From the NCBI GenBank assembly GCA_903902855.1, contig CAIUWK010000063.1, positions 1 to 64,000 on the forward strand: DNA of 64,000 bases, in the 5' to 3' direction. Below the pieces are notes generated by a model that saw nothing but the letters and a program-made list of their open reading frames with translations, had not been told where the DNA came from and searched no databases. Within the stretch, counting starts at the first letter, position 1. Each line of letters begins with the position of its first letter. The position numbers were made by a program, and so were the translations under genes. This document shows, in pieces, positions 29,463-38,288 of the stretch. Source of the stretch: an uncultured Geobacter sp. GTDB taxonomy: Bacteria; Desulfobacterota; Desulfuromonadia; Geobacterales; CAIOGM01.

Positions 29463-30403
29463 GCGATATCCTTACCGAGGCGAAGCCCCGATGGCAGGGC
29501 ATAGCCGGCGAGAAAATCCCTCGCCGCCAGCCGTTTCTTTCCTTCCAGTTGCAGCTCTTCGATGATGATGCTCCCTTCGGAGCAGGCCACCTCGATCCCC
29601 TCCTTGCCGGCAGCCAGCACGACTCCCGGTTCTCCGCTCCCCTGGGCAATCCGGACCCGGTAGACCTTGAGGAGTAGGAGGTTGAGCCGGGTAAAGGCGC
29701 CGGGCCAGGGGGTCACCCCGCGGACGAGGTTTTTGATCTGGAGCGGTGTCTTGTTCCAGTCGATCTCTCCGGTCTCTTTTTTCATGAGCGGTGCGTAGCA
29801 GGTCCGGCTGTCGTCCTGTTTCACCGGGACCAGTTTCCCGGCGGTGAGAAGATCCAGGGTCTCAGCCAGGGCCTCCGCCCCCAGGAGCGCCATCCGGTCA
29901 TGGAGGGAACTGGCGTTTTCTTCAGGATCAATGGGAGTCCGCTTCACCAGGAGCATATCCCCCGTATCCAGTCCGGCATCCATGAGCATGGTGGTGACCC
30001 CGGTTTCACTCTCGCCGTTGATAATGACCCAGTTCAGCGGCGCGGCCCCCCGATAGCGGGGGAGGAGTGAGGAGTGGACGTTGATGCAGCCACGGGGGGG
30101 GATATCCAGCAGGCTCTGGGGGAGAATCTGGCCGAAGGCCACCACCACGATGAGCTCCGGCGCCAGTTCCCTGATCCGTGCCACGGATTCCGGGGTACGG
30201 ACCTTCAGCGGCTGGAAAACCGGGATGCCGTGCTGTTGGGCCAGCAGCTTCACCGGCGGCGGCTCTTCCTTCTGGCCTCGTCCCTTGGGGCGGTCCGGTT
30301 GGGTGACCACGGCGATGACGTTCTCCCCCCGCTCCATGAGGAGCTGCAGGGTGGGGCAGGCGAATTCTGGAGTCCCCATGAAGAGGATGCGGAGGCCGGT
30401 CAT
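29459..30403 (-). CDS. fmt: Methionyl-tRNA formyltransferase
   Basis: LRILFMGTPEFACPTLQLL; INVHSSLLPRYRGAAPLNWVIINGESETGVTTMLMDAGLDTGDML. Confidence 0.96.
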   Translation of the reverse strand: MTGLRILFMGTPEFACPTLQLLMERGENVIAVVTQPDRPKGRGQKEEPPPVKLLAQQHGIPVFQPLKVRTPESVARIRELAPELIVVVAFGQILPQSLLDIPPRGCINVHSSLLPRYRGAAPLNWVIINGESETGVTTMLMDAGLDTGDMLLVKRTPIDPEENASSLHDRMALLGAEALAETLDLLTAGKLVPVKQDDSRTCYAPLMKKETGEIDWNKTPLQIKNLVRGVTPWPGAFTRLNLLLLKVYRVRIAQGSGEPGVVLAAGKEGIEVACSEGSIIIEELQLEGKKRLAARDFLAGYALPSGLRLGKDIA

Positions 30404-30903
30404 GGTATCTCCGTCAGACGGCGCTGCTTTCTCTTGAAGATCTCCCGTTTGAGGGGGGAGAGGTGGTCCACGAAGAGGATGCCGTCCAGGTGGTCGATCT
30501 CATGCTGAAAGGCGACGGCCAGGAGTTCTTCGGCACGGTACGTCTTTTCCTCTCCCTCCAGGTTGAGGGCCTTTACCACCACCGAGGCATGGCGTCGGAC
30601 GTTGGCCGCATATTTTATGACCGACAGGCACCCCTCCTCTTCAAAGCTCTCCCCTTCGCTATGGACGATGGTCGGGTTGATGGCGACGATGAGGTTGGGG
30701 GGCTCTTCCTTGCCGGAGACGTCGATGATGATGACCCTCTGGTGGACACCCAGTTGCGGTGCTGCCAGTCCCACGCCGGGGGCGTCATACATGGTCTCCG
30801 CCATGTCCGCGACGAGTTCCCTGATTTTATCGTTGATGACCACCACCGGAGCGGATTTTTTCTTCAGTTCCGGATCGGGCCAGGTAAGAATTTTTCGGAT
30901 CAT
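30400..30903 (-). CDS. def: Peptide deformylase
   Basis: GVGLAAPQLGVHQRV; EEGCLSV; QHEIDHLDGILFVDHL. Confidence 0.96.
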   Translation of the reverse strand: MIRKILTWPDPELKKKSAPVVVINDKIRELVADMAETMYDAPGVGLAAPQLGVHQRVIIIDVSGKEEPPNLIVAINPTIVHSEGESFEEEGCLSVIKYAANVRRHASVVVKALNLEGEEKTYRAEELLAVAFQHEIDHLDGILFVDHLSPLKREIFKRKQRRLTEIP

Positions 30904-30998
30904 GGTCTTTTTCCCCTGCAGGCGATATGTCAATCCAGACACTATATAAATTCGACCGGAAAAAATCAAATTATTCGTCTTCTCCGGCTCTTATTTCG

Positions 30999-33230
30999 TT
31001 ACATCATCTCCACCGGGTCGACGTCGATGAAGCTCCTGATCCCCGTCGGTGGGCGCCATTCATCCTGGAACGCCTTGAGCAGGCCGTGGAGCGTGTCGCG
31101 GCGGCGGCATTTTAGGAGAAGCTGCCAGCGGTAGCGGCCGCGGATCTTGGAGAGCGGTGCGGCAACGGGACCGAGGATCTCCACCCGTCCGCCACGGGAG
31201 CGGCGGAGCCGGATCAGCAGGGCCACAGCTTCCTTGGCACCCCTCTGTACCGACTCCTCCAGGTTTCCGGAGAAATGGAGCGCCGCCAGGTGGGCAAAGG
31301 GGGGATACCCCGCCTCCTGACGAAAGAGGAGCTCTTCGGCGTAGAACCCCGCGCTGTCGTGGGCCAGAGCCCGGGCGATGGCGTAATGCTCCGGCATGAG
31401 GCTCTGCACCACGACTTGTCCCGGATTGTCTCCCCGTCCGGCCCGGCCCATGACCTGGGTGAGAAGCTGGAAGGCCCGCTCTCCGCTCCGAAAATCGGGG
31501 AAATTGAGAATGCTGTCGATGGCCAGTACCCCCACCAGGGTCACACCGGGGAAATGGTGCCCCTTGGCGATCATCTGGGTCCCCACGAGGATGTCGGTGC
31601 TCCCCTCCTCCAGCCCCTTGAGTATTCGGGCATGCCCCCCCTTCCCCGAGGTGGTATCCCGATCCATCCTGGCGATGCGGGCCTCTGGAAACCGTTCCAG
31701 CAGCTCTTCCTCCACCCGTTCGGTCCCCTGTCCCAGGAAGGTTATTCCCCCCCCCTGGCAGCCGGGGCAGGCCGTCGGGGCCGGGAGGGAGTAGTCGCAG
31801 TAGTGGCAGACGATCCGTTCCGTTTTGCGGTGATAGGTGAGGGTTACCGAGCAGTTGGGACAGCGGAACACGTGGCCGCAGTCGCCGCAGACCAGGTAGG
31901 TGGCAAAGCCGCGCCGGTTGAGGAAGAGCAGGGTCTGGCCACCGCTCTCCAGATTCTGCCCCAGCGCCTTCAGCAGCAGTCCGGAAAGGGTCGTCCCCTT
32001 GCGGCCGCGCAGGTCGGAGACTGCTATCTCCGGCAGCGGCAGACCGCGTACCCGCTCAGGGAGCTCCAGGCTTGTCAGTTTCCCCTCCTTGGCCCCCTGG
32101 ATGCTGGTGAGAAGCGGGGTGGCCGACCCGAGGATGACCACGGCATGGGCACGTTTCCCCCGGACCAGGGCCAGGTCGCGGGCGTTGTAGCGGAATCCCT
32201 CCGACTGCTTGTAGGTGGGCTCGTGTTCCTCGTCAACCACGATAATCCCCATGTTTGCCAGGGGGGCAAAGATGGCGGAACGGGCGCCGATGACGATCCT
32301 GACCTCTCCCCGCCTGATCCGCCGCCACTCGTCGTACCGCTCGCCGGTGGAGAGGCCGCTGTGGAGCACGGCAATGCCGCAGGTGAAACGTCGCCGGAAA
32401 CGTTTCACCAGCTGGGGGGTGAGGGCGATCTCCGGGACGAGAACCAGGGCGTTTTTGCCGATTTCCATGGCCCTGGCGATGGTCTGGAGGTAGACCTCGG
32501 TCTTGCCGCTCCCCGTGACCCCGTGAAGGAGGAACGGGGCGAAGGTTTTCCGGTGAAGGGCTGCGACCACGGCGTCACAGGCCGCGGCCTGGTGCTCGTT
32601 GAGAAGCAGCTCCTCGTCACGAAGAACGACCTCTTCCCGGAACGGGTCGCGGTACAGTTCCCGTTCTTCCCGGGTGATGAGTCCCAGCTCCACGAGCCGT
32701 TTGAGCTGCTCCCCCGGTTCGCCGAACTGTCGACGGAGTTCCTTTCGGGAGAGTTCTCCAGCGGCGGTGATGGCCCCGAAAATAGCCTGGGCCCGGCTCC
32801 CCAGTCGCGGGTGGGCCTCGGAGCCGGTGGTTATCAGGAAGAACGGCTCATGCTGGATAGAGGCCCGGTGGTTGGTGAGAGCTTCACCCTGCTCGTCGGA
32901 ACGGGGGGGAGAGAGAAGCCCTGCGGGGAGGGCGGCACGGATCACCTCTCCCAGGGGGTGGAGGTAGTAAGAGGAGGCCCAGCGGAGAAACTCCAGTTCG
33001 TCGGCAGTGAGGAGCGGTTCCGGGTCCAGGAGTGCGATTACCGGCTTCAGCTCACCGGATGATTCCACCGGACCGAGCACCAGCCCGACCATCCGGCGTC
33101 GACCGAAGGGGACCAGCACCCGTTTGCCGGTGGTGATTTCCGAGGCAAGCTCCGGCGGCACGAGATAGTGAAAGGTGGAGTGAAGGTGGAGGGGGATGGC
33201 GACATCGATGGCAGATACGAGGGTATCCAT
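30999..33230 (-). CDS. priA: Primosomal protein N' (replication restart helicase)
   Basis: [78 protein letters not shown]. Confidence 0.96.
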   Translation of the reverse strand: MDTLVSAIDVAIPLHLHSTFHYLVPPELASEITTGKRVLVPFGRRRMVGLVLGPVESSGELKPVIALLDPEPLLTADELEFLRWASSYYLHPLGEVIRAALPAGLLSPPRSDEQGEALTNHRASIQHEPFFLITTGSEAHPRLGSRAQAIFGAITAAGELSRKELRRQFGEPGEQLKRLVELGLITREERELYRDPFREEVVLRDEELLLNEHQAAACDAVVAALHRKTFAPFLLHGVTGSGKTEVYLQTIARAMEIGKNALVLVPEIALTPQLVKRFRRRFTCGIAVLHSGLSTGERYDEWRRIRRGEVRIVIGARSAIFAPLANMGIIVVDEEHEPTYKQSEGFRYNARDLALVRGKRAHAVVILGSATPLLTSIQGAKEGKLTSLELPERVRGLPLPEIAVSDLRGRKGTTLSGLLLKALGQNLESGGQTLLFLNRRGFATYLVCGDCGHVFRCPNCSVTLTYHRKTERIVCHYCDYSLPAPTACPGCQGGGITFLGQGTERVEEELLERFPEARIARMDRDTTSGKGGHARILKGLEEGSTDILVGTQMIAKGHHFPGVTLVGVLAIDSILNFPDFRSGERAFQLLTQVMGRAGRGDNPGQVVVQSLMPEHYAIARALAHDSAGFYAEELLFRQEAGYPPFAHLAALHFSGNLEESVQRGAKEAVALLIRLRRSRGGRVEILGPVAAPLSKIRGRYRWQLLLKCRRRDTLHGLLKAFQDEWRPPTGIRSFIDVDPVEMM

Positions 33231-33296
33231 AGGCACTTTTGACGCTGTTGTTCTTTTCGGTTCGGGGTTTGCCGGTTCAGGTGGTGAGGAACAGAA

Positions 33297-33321
33297 AGGG
33301 GAGGTACGAAGCACCTCCCCT
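33297..33321 (-). terminator. Hairpin between the flavodiiron gene and priA
   Basis: AGGGGAGGT-acgaagc-ACCTCCCCT; followed on the minus strand by TTCTGTTCC. Confidence 0.55.
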
Positions 33322-33352
33322 CTGCTGTCATGCACTTTTCACCTTTCACCAT

Positions 33353-34543
33353 TCACTGTTTTTTGAGCACTTCTTCCGCAACGACACGCCCGAGATTTTC
33401 GCACTGCAGCAAAGCCTCTTCCCGGGGGGTGAAGGGGGCGCGGACAAAGGGGACGGGGAGTTTGAAGTTGAGCCCCTTGAGCCGTTCCTCGGCCATCTTG
33501 CACGCCTCGCCGCTCCAGCCGTAACTGCCGAAAACGGCGGCGATGTTGGTATTGAGCTTCACCGAGGTGAGATAGGCCAGCACGTCCCACATGGGCTTGG
33601 GGACATCCCGGTTGATGGTGGGGATGCCGAAGATGAGGGCGTCGGCTTCCTCCATCAGGTCGCGGAGATCATCCACCGAGATGTGGTTGGCATGCACACT
33701 CTTGATGGTGATGCCGGGGATGGATGCCCCTTTTTCCACGGCCTTGGCCATGATTTCGGTGTTGCCGTGGGGGGAGATATAGAGGATTGCCACGGTCTTG
33801 GGATGAGGCTTGACGGTGCACCAATCTTCGTACCGCTGGATATACTTGCGGGGGTCGGTGCGCAGCACCGGTCCGTGGCTGGGGCAGATTACATTGATCC
33901 GTTCCCCTACGATCTTCCTCACGGCGGCCAGGGCCTTGTCCTTGAAGGGGCGCATGATGCTGTCGAAATAGAAAAACATATCATTCGTATAGTCCGGCAG
34001 CTCGTCGTTGAAGAGGGCGCCGCCGCAGTAGTGGGCGCCGAAGGCATCGCAGGAGAAGAGGACGCCGTCTTCCTCCGCCAGGGCGAACATGGTGTCGGGC
34101 CAGTGGAGGTAGGGGGCCATGACGAAGCGGATATGCTTCCCCCCCAGGTCGATGATCTCACCGTCCTTCACCACATGGGAGGTGAACGGTTTGTGGATCA
34201 GGTTCCCCAGAAAGGTCTTGGCAGCCTGGGTGGAGATCACCGTCGCCTTGGGGCAGTGCTCCAGCATGAAGGCCAAGGAGCCGGAGTGGTCGGGCTCGGT
34301 ATGATTGATGATGAAATAGTCCACGTCGGCCGGATCGACCAGCGCCTTGACCTTTGCGAGAAAATCCTCGGCCATGTGCGCCTCAACGGTGTCGACGATG
34401 GCGATCTTTTCCTTGCCGCGGATGAGGTAGGAGTTGTACGTCGTCCCCTTCTCGGTGGGAAAGAGGTCGTCAAAAGTGCGCAGATCGGGGTCTTCGGCCC
34501 CAATCCAATAGATGTCTGGTTTGATTTCTATGATCGATTCCAT
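33353..34543 (-). CDS. Flavodiiron protein (FprA/rubredoxin:oxygen/NO oxidoreductase family)
   Basis: HTEPDHSG di-iron motif; ILYISPHGNTEIMA flavodoxin P-loop; FGSYGWSGEA. Confidence 0.93.
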   Translation of the reverse strand: MESIIEIKPDIYWIGAEDPDLRTFDDLFPTEKGTTYNSYLIRGKEKIAIVDTVEAHMAEDFLAKVKALVDPADVDYFIINHTEPDHSGSLAFMLEHCPKATVISTQAAKTFLGNLIHKPFTSHVVKDGEIIDLGGKHIRFVMAPYLHWPDTMFALAEEDGVLFSCDAFGAHYCGGALFNDELPDYTNDMFFYFDSIMRPFKDKALAAVRKIVGERINVICPSHGPVLRTDPRKYIQRYEDWCTVKPHPKTVAILYISPHGNTEIMAKAVEKGASIPGITIKSVHANHISVDDLRDLMEEADALIFGIPTINRDVPKPMWDVLAYLTSVKLNTNIAAVFGSYGWSGEACKMAEERLKGLNFKLPVPFVRAPFTPREEALLQCENLGRVVAEEVLKKQ

Positions 34544-34765
34544 GCTTCCGTTCTCCCCGCCTCCCGGCGGCGCCGTTGGCGCCGGTCCGGCTCGTGTAAA
34601 GTTGTGATCCAAGCGAATGGAAAGACTATAACACTTGATATGGAAGGTCAAGAATTAGATGATGAGATTCATATAAGACCGTTTTGGTCTTTTTAGGGGC
34701 GGCAGCGTTTTTTCGTCGGAAAAAATCCCAGAATGAGAAACTCTTCTGCTATAATCAACAACATT

Positions 34766-34895
34766 TTTACCACAGAGTCACAGAGATCACGGAGGAATCA
34801 GGATCATTTTGAAACCGACAGGATCACACCGTTTAGCGTCGTGATCACAGGCTTTCATTAGAACTTTCTCGGTGCCCTCTGTGTCTCTGTGGTGA
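34766..34895. repeat. Inverted-repeat intergenic element, CACAGAG family
   Basis: ttttaccacagagtcacagagatcacggag / ggtgccctctgtgtctctgtggtga. Confidence 0.85.
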
Positions 34896-34939
34896 GCGGA
34901 TTTCAGATTGTTTTTATCAATATGCGAGGAGGCGGTATC

Positions 34940-35593
34940 ATGAGTCAGACGAAAGAGCTTGCGGCATGGAGTTATGAGAAAAAGTGCGAGAAGGTGGTGG
35001 AATCCCTGGGGAAGAACGGCTTTACCGCACTCTACTGCGCAACGGCCGGAGAGGCTCGGGAGTATATCCTGGCCGAGGCTGGAGAGGCCCTGACCATCGG
35101 GTTCGGCGGTTCACTGTCGGTGGCGGAGATGGGGGTGATCGAACCGCTCCGGGAGGCGGGTAAGGAGCTCCTGATTCATGGCGCCCCGGGGCTCTCCCTG
35201 GAGGAGCGGCTGGCCATCATGCGCCGACAGCTCACCTGTGATCTCTTTCTCACCGGCACCAACGCCGTGACCCTCTCGGGATTTCTGGTGAACAGCGACG
35301 CCACGGGGAATCGAGTCGCCTCCATGTTTTTCGGGCCGCAGAAGGTGATCGTGGTGGCGGGGCGGAATAAAATTGTGGAGGGAGACGCCATGGCGGCCAT
35401 GCAGCGGGTGAAAAACTGGGCTACCCCGCCCAACGCGAAACGTCTCAACTTCAAGACCCCCTGCGCCCAAACCGGTTTTTGCAGCGACTGCAACTCCCCG
35501 GAACGGCTCTGCCGGGTCACGACCATCCTTGAGCGCAAACCGCGCTTCACCGATATTCGGGTCCTGGTGGTCAACGAGGATCTGGGGCTGTAG
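34940..35593 (+). CDS. LUD-domain (LutC/DUF162-like) lactate utilization protein
   Basis: GFGGSLSVAEMGVIEPLREAGKELLIHG; TGTNAVTLSGFLVNSDATGNRVASMFFGPQKVIVVAGRNKIV. Confidence 0.88.
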   Translation: MSQTKELAAWSYEKKCEKVVESLGKNGFTALYCATAGEAREYILAEAGEALTIGFGGSLSVAEMGVIEPLREAGKELLIHGAPGLSLEERLAIMRRQLTCDLFLTGTNAVTLSGFLVNSDATGNRVASMFFGPQKVIVVAGRNKIVEGDAMAAMQRVKNWATPPNAKRLNFKTPCAQTGFCSDCNSPERLCRVTTILERKPRFTDIRVLVVNEDLGL

Positions 35594-35595
35594 CT

Positions 35596-36315
35596 TTGAT
35601 CCGGGCGCTGCTGGATATCCTCTTCCCGCCGCTCTGTCATGCCTGCCGCGCCTTCATTCCCCAGTCGGGCGCTCTTCATCTCTGCCCCACCTGTCGAGGA
35701 GATCTGCGGGTGATCTCCTCGCCCCTCTGTCCTGTCTGTGGGGTTCCTTTTCTCACCTCGGGGGGGATCGACCACCCCTGCGGCCCCTGCATCCTTTCCC
35801 CACCACGATACGGTGCGGCCCGGGCCGCGCTCTCATTTGACGGGGTGACCCGCGACCTCATCCACCGTTTCAAGTATGACCGCAAGGTTCACTTGGCCCG
35901 CCCCCTGACGCTCCTGACCGGAGAATTCCTCACCCCCTTCGTGACGTCATCTGCTCCGGAACTTCTGCTTCCTGTGCCGCTCCACCGGCGGCGTCTCCGG
36001 GAGCGGGGGTTCAATCAGGCGGTTCTCCTGGGGCGCCCCCTGGCGCAGCTCTGGGGGATTCCTTTCGTGGTGGACAATCTGCGACGGACGCGCTGGACCC
36101 AGCCCCAGGTGACCCTCTCGGCGGCGCAGCGGGAACTCAACGTGCGGGCAGCCTTTGCCTTGGCTGATCCGGCGGCGGTGCGGGGGAGGAGGATCTTGTT
36201 GATCGATGATGTCTATACCACCGGGAGCACGGTGGAGGAGTGCAGCAAGGTGCTCCGGAAGGGGGGGGTGGCGGAGGTCTACGTCATCACCGTAGCCCGG
36301 GCGGTAGCCTCCTGA
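35596..36315 (+). CDS. comF: ComF family phosphoribosyltransferase (TTG start)
   Basis: LLDILFPPLCHACRAF; CPTCRGDL; CPVCGVPF; RERGFNQAVLLGRPLA; RRILLIDDVYTTGSTVEECSKVL. Confidence 0.9.
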   Translation: MIRALLDILFPPLCHACRAFIPQSGALHLCPTCRGDLRVISSPLCPVCGVPFLTSGGIDHPCGPCILSPPRYGAARAALSFDGVTRDLIHRFKYDRKVHLARPLTLLTGEFLTPFVTSSAPELLLPVPLHRRRLRERGFNQAVLLGRPLAQLWGIPFVVDNLRRTRWTQPQVTLSAAQRELNVRAAFALADPAAVRGRRILLIDDVYTTGSTVEECSKVLRKGGVAEVYVITVARAVAS

Positions 36316-36369
36316 TCTGAAGGGAATAATGCGTTGATTCAAAGTGTTTTTCAGTGTAAATATGAATTT

Positions 36370-37341
36370 ATGACAAATGCACTGAAAAACTTGTTATTCC
36401 GGGAAATTAGCGATGAAGCCCGACGCCGGTATCTTGACGCCCGGGCTACTTTTGAAGCTTGGGAAGATGCACGGAGTAAAGCGGCTGAGGTGCGTGGTGG
36501 TATGTTCTGGAAACGCCAGGGTACAACCGAGTATCTGATTCGAACTTCAACGCGAAAAGCACAAAAAAGTCTGGGGCCGCGCTGCGATGATACGATACGC
36601 ATGTACGAAAGCTTTACTGCGAGAAAAACTGAGTTTGAACAAAGATTTACGGATCTTACGGCGAGACTCATCCATCAGCAGAAATTGAACCGCGTAATGC
36701 AGGTTGGTCGCGCCCCGCGCTTACTTGTCGAAATACTTAATCAAATTGAGCATTCCGGATTGTCGGAGCATTTCATTGTCGTCGGAACCCATGCGCTTTA
36801 TGCATACGAGGCCACTGCCGGAGTTCGTTTTGGAGAATTCGATGCCTTGGCCACCAATGACATTGATCTGCTCTGGGATACGCGTAAACGAATCGGCTTT
36901 ATTGAAAAAATGGGGTATATGGGTACTTCAATGCTCAATATCATCAAAAAGGTTGATCCGTCCTTTGCCCTCAGGCAAGACCAAAAACATACGGCTGTCA
37001 ACAGCAAAGGCTTTGAAGTTGATATTATTCGAAGAGAAGCAAAAGATGATGACCCTCAACCGCTGAGATTATCGGATGAAGAAGATGATTCTTACGCAGT
37101 GCAGGCCTGGAAGGCCGGCATTCTTCTGGACGGGTCCCGTTTTTCAACCATGATCGTTGCAACATCCGGTCACATGGCTCGGATGAATACCGTATCGCCC
37201 CTGCTGTTTGTAAAGTTCAAGAAATGGATGGCTGAACAGGCGGATAGAGAACCGATCCGGCGCAGGCGTGATGCTCTTCAGTCAAAGAGGGTTGAAGAGT
37301 TGGTGAGTGAATATTTTCCACATCTCGATGAAACCTTTTAG
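36370..37341 (+). CDS. Nucleotidyltransferase-fold protein (GSU2403-like family)
   Basis: FIVVGTHALYAYEATAGVRFGEFDALATNDIDLLWD nucleotidyltransferase-like motif; HTAVNSKGFEVDIIRRE; lower GC than neighbours. Confidence 0.65.
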   Translation: MTNALKNLLFREISDEARRRYLDARATFEAWEDARSKAAEVRGGMFWKRQGTTEYLIRTSTRKAQKSLGPRCDDTIRMYESFTARKTEFEQRFTDLTARLIHQQKLNRVMQVGRAPRLLVEILNQIEHSGLSEHFIVVGTHALYAYEATAGVRFGEFDALATNDIDLLWDTRKRIGFIEKMGYMGTSMLNIIKKVDPSFALRQDQKHTAVNSKGFEVDIIRREAKDDDPQPLRLSDEEDDSYAVQAWKAGILLDGSRFSTMIVATSGHMARMNTVSPLLFVKFKKWMAEQADREPIRRRRDALQSKRVEELVSEYFPHLDETF

Positions 37342-38231
37342 CCCCGTAGCCGGTTATAAACCTGACTCGAAATCCACTTCGTAACCATTTTCTGAAAATC
37401 CGCTTCATTCATGAATCGAGAGAATATCTCCTCATTCTGCTTGATCCGTTCAATGAAATAAGTTTCCAACAGATTACACCCAGAGTTGGGCCTGCTCGTG
37501 GTGGCGATGCATGTATTTTTGCGCTTCGGCCAGCATCCCACCGGTACCGCAGGTCGGGTCAAGCATCTTGCGCACCGTGCCCGGCGTGGTGAGGAGGTTA
37601 TCGTCATTGATGAAGAGCAGATGCACCATGAGGCTGATAACCTCACGCGGGGTGAAGTGATCTCCGGCGGTCTCATTAGCCTGCTCGTTGAACCGGCGGA
37701 TTAGGTCTTCAAAAACGCCGCCATGAGGTGGTTGTCCACCTTTTCGGGATGAAGGTCAATGTCGCAGAATTTGGAAATGACGAGGTAGATGATATTGGCG
37801 TCACCCATCCGTTCTATCTCGGCGGTGAATTCGAAATAGTCGAATATCTGACGCACATTCTCGGAAAAGCTGTTGATGTAGGCAGTTAAATGCTTCTCTA
37901 TGTTGTCCGGGTCGCCCTTCAGCTTCTGAAAATTCAGGGGGGAATGATTGTGGAATTTCTGACCGGCTGCCTTGTTGAGCAGCTTGTCCAGCGCCTCGCC
38001 CTGGTATTTGTCCTTGTAGCGCTCATACTCCTTGAGAACCTTCTCCTTGCTCCCTGCCGGGACGCAATCAAAGCGGCGCAGCACGGTGAGCGGGAGCATG
38101 ACCCGTTCGTACTGTGGCGGACGGTAGGGACCGCGTAGAAGATCGGCAATATTCCAGATGAAGTTGGAGAGATCAATTAGAATCCCGCCGGATGGGGAAA
38201 ACTCGAAGAGTTCCTGGAAGTCAACAGACAC
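37338..38231 (-). pseudogene. Type I restriction-modification scar: frameshifted hsdM N-terminal half fused to the hsdR C-terminal tail
   Basis: IWNIADLLRGPYRPPQYERVMLPLTVLRRFDC...; frameshift near 37716-37722; RRFNEQANETAGDHFTPREVISLMVHLLF...DPTCGTGGMLAEAQKYMHRHHEQAQLWV*; then ETYFIERIKQNEEIFSRFMNEADFQKMVTKWISSQVYNRLRG*. Confidence 0.85.
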
Positions 38232-38237
38232 AACAAT

Positions 38238-38262
38238 GCCCGCCCCGGAATCCGGAGCGGGC
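38238..38262 (-). terminator. GC-rich hairpin downstream of the octaheme cytochrome gene
   Basis: GCCCGCCCCGGA-a-TCCGGAGCGGGC. Confidence 0.6.
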
Positions 38263-38288
38263 GTTTTGCTGCCTGCTGCTTGTTGCTG

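Noticed and set aside
34555-34640. Palindrome-like CTTGATATGGAAGGTCAAG upstream of the flavodiiron gene as an FNR/HcpR site
   Set aside because: Half-site spacing (9 nt) does not fit the 4-nt spacer of CRP/FNR-family sites.
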